The translations under genes were made by a program, and so were the position numbers. Below, piece after piece: positions 63,689-64,000 of a stretch of 64,000 bases of DNA; position 1 is the stretch's first letter; the number at the start of each line of letters is the position of its first letter. The DNA is from Acidobacteria bacterium 28-1 (lineage in GTDB: Bacteria; Acidobacteriota; Blastocatellia; Pyrinomonadales; Pyrinomonadaceae): NCBI GenBank assembly GCA_002050365.1, contig MWYZ01000088.1:62001-126000 (forward strand), in the 5' to 3' direction. Below the pieces are notes generated by a model. The model did no database searches and was not told where the DNA came from. It worked only from the letters and a program-made list of their open reading frames with translations.

Positions 63689-64000
63689 GTGAAGATATTT
63701 TTTACTTTATTAATAACTTGCGTTCTCGGGTTAAATTCTCTAATTGCACAAAATAAAAGCGAAACGGACAGAGAACGTGACGGTCTGCGCGGTGCGATAA
63801 AGAAGGTTGAAACTTATCTTGTTGATTTTTTGCCGCAAGGTGATGTGATTGTCGAGCAAAAACGTCCTTGGATTATAAATTCCTATAATGTTAAGGGCAA
63901 CCGTTCCGAGCAGATTGTCTATCTTCAAGACGGAAGGTTGCATACAGATGTCTATATCTATGATGCCGAAGGCAGAAACATCGAATGCCGGACTTATTCA
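63689..64000 (+). CDS. Secreted hypothetical protein (runs off right edge)
   Basis: A GTG at 63689 with AGGAG upstream starts MKIFFTLLITCVLGLNSLIA, a signal peptide with cleavage near IAQ. The 104 codons in the window continue as a polar region (RDGLRGAIKKVETYLVDF, GDVIVEQKRPWIINSYNVKG) ending in YD-type repeats (DVYIYDAEGRNIECRTY). No family recognised. The stop is outside the window. Confidence 0.75.
   Translation, partial: MKIFFTLLITCVLGLNSLIAQNKSETDRERDGLRGAIKKVETYLVDFLPQGDVIVEQKRPWIINSYNVKGNRSEQIVYLQDGRLHTDVYIYDAEGRNIECRTYS

Overview
The window is a moderately AT-rich bacterial chromosome segment with about 50 intact or partial protein genes. The protein mix suggests Acidobacteriota, probably a Blastocatellia-like lineage. 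It includes a FecA-like and an Oar-like TonB-dependent receptor, a winged-helix/TolB/TPR regulator, an M1 aminopeptidase, an S10 carboxypeptidase, coupled secreted amidohydrolases, and many very small basic or zinc-ribbon proteins. This placement is inference from gene content; no rRNA or tRNA was recognised.

Left accessory region (1-11.4 kb). The 3' end of carB enters from the left edge. Four further copies of the carB 3' end follow at about 5.47, 6.52, 7.47 and 10.56 kb, each still readable in frame to a stop. They separate cargo blocks: (1) a 1664-residue protein joining winged helices, six zinc ribbons, an SF2/SNF2-type helicase and an Rrp8-like methyltransferase; (2) a small protein coupled to an HNH endonuclease; (3) a Uma2-family nuclease followed by the decayed tail of a second copy of the giant helicase; (4) a membrane metallopeptidase and a coupled ATP-grasp/LLM-flavoenzyme pair. 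No integrase is visible. This looks like repeated insertion at the carB 3' end and is the strongest candidate for an undescribed system here.

Middle (11.4-37 kb). Secreted M1 aminopeptidase; FecA-like receptor behind a perfect Fur-box-like palindrome, followed by a PepSY remnant; diacylglycerol-type glycosyltransferase; EamA transporter; GlgC-like enzyme; CoA-binding protein and MogA/MoaB; S10 carboxypeptidase; an amidohydrolase pair in which one member has lost most metal ligands; histidine kinase; SDR; class II cyclic-nucleotide phosphodiesterase-like protein; polysaccharide-export (SLBB) protein; matrixin-like metalloprotease. Short inverted-repeat elements lie in several gaps.

Potassium/RNA region (37.3-42.2 kb). 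A 104-bp repeat, a three-hairpin RNA candidate, an unidentified terminator-containing leader and a clear ydaO-type (c-di-AMP) riboswitch surround two paralogous APC-family permeases, presumably K+ transporters.

Right housekeeping region (42.2-64 kb). purD, aroC, an EamA transporter, two tandem RsmD-like methyltransferases, recG, corA, an argH homologue with altered active-site signatures, a HIT protein, tilS, ftsH, a secreted cupin, a winged-helix/TPR regulator split by one in-frame TAA, a DUF5678 protein, a chimeric TonB-receptor gene without signal peptide or plug, folP and a truncated secreted protein. Simple dispersed repeats have entered coding sequence in recG, tilS, an EamA gene and an amidohydrolase signal peptide.
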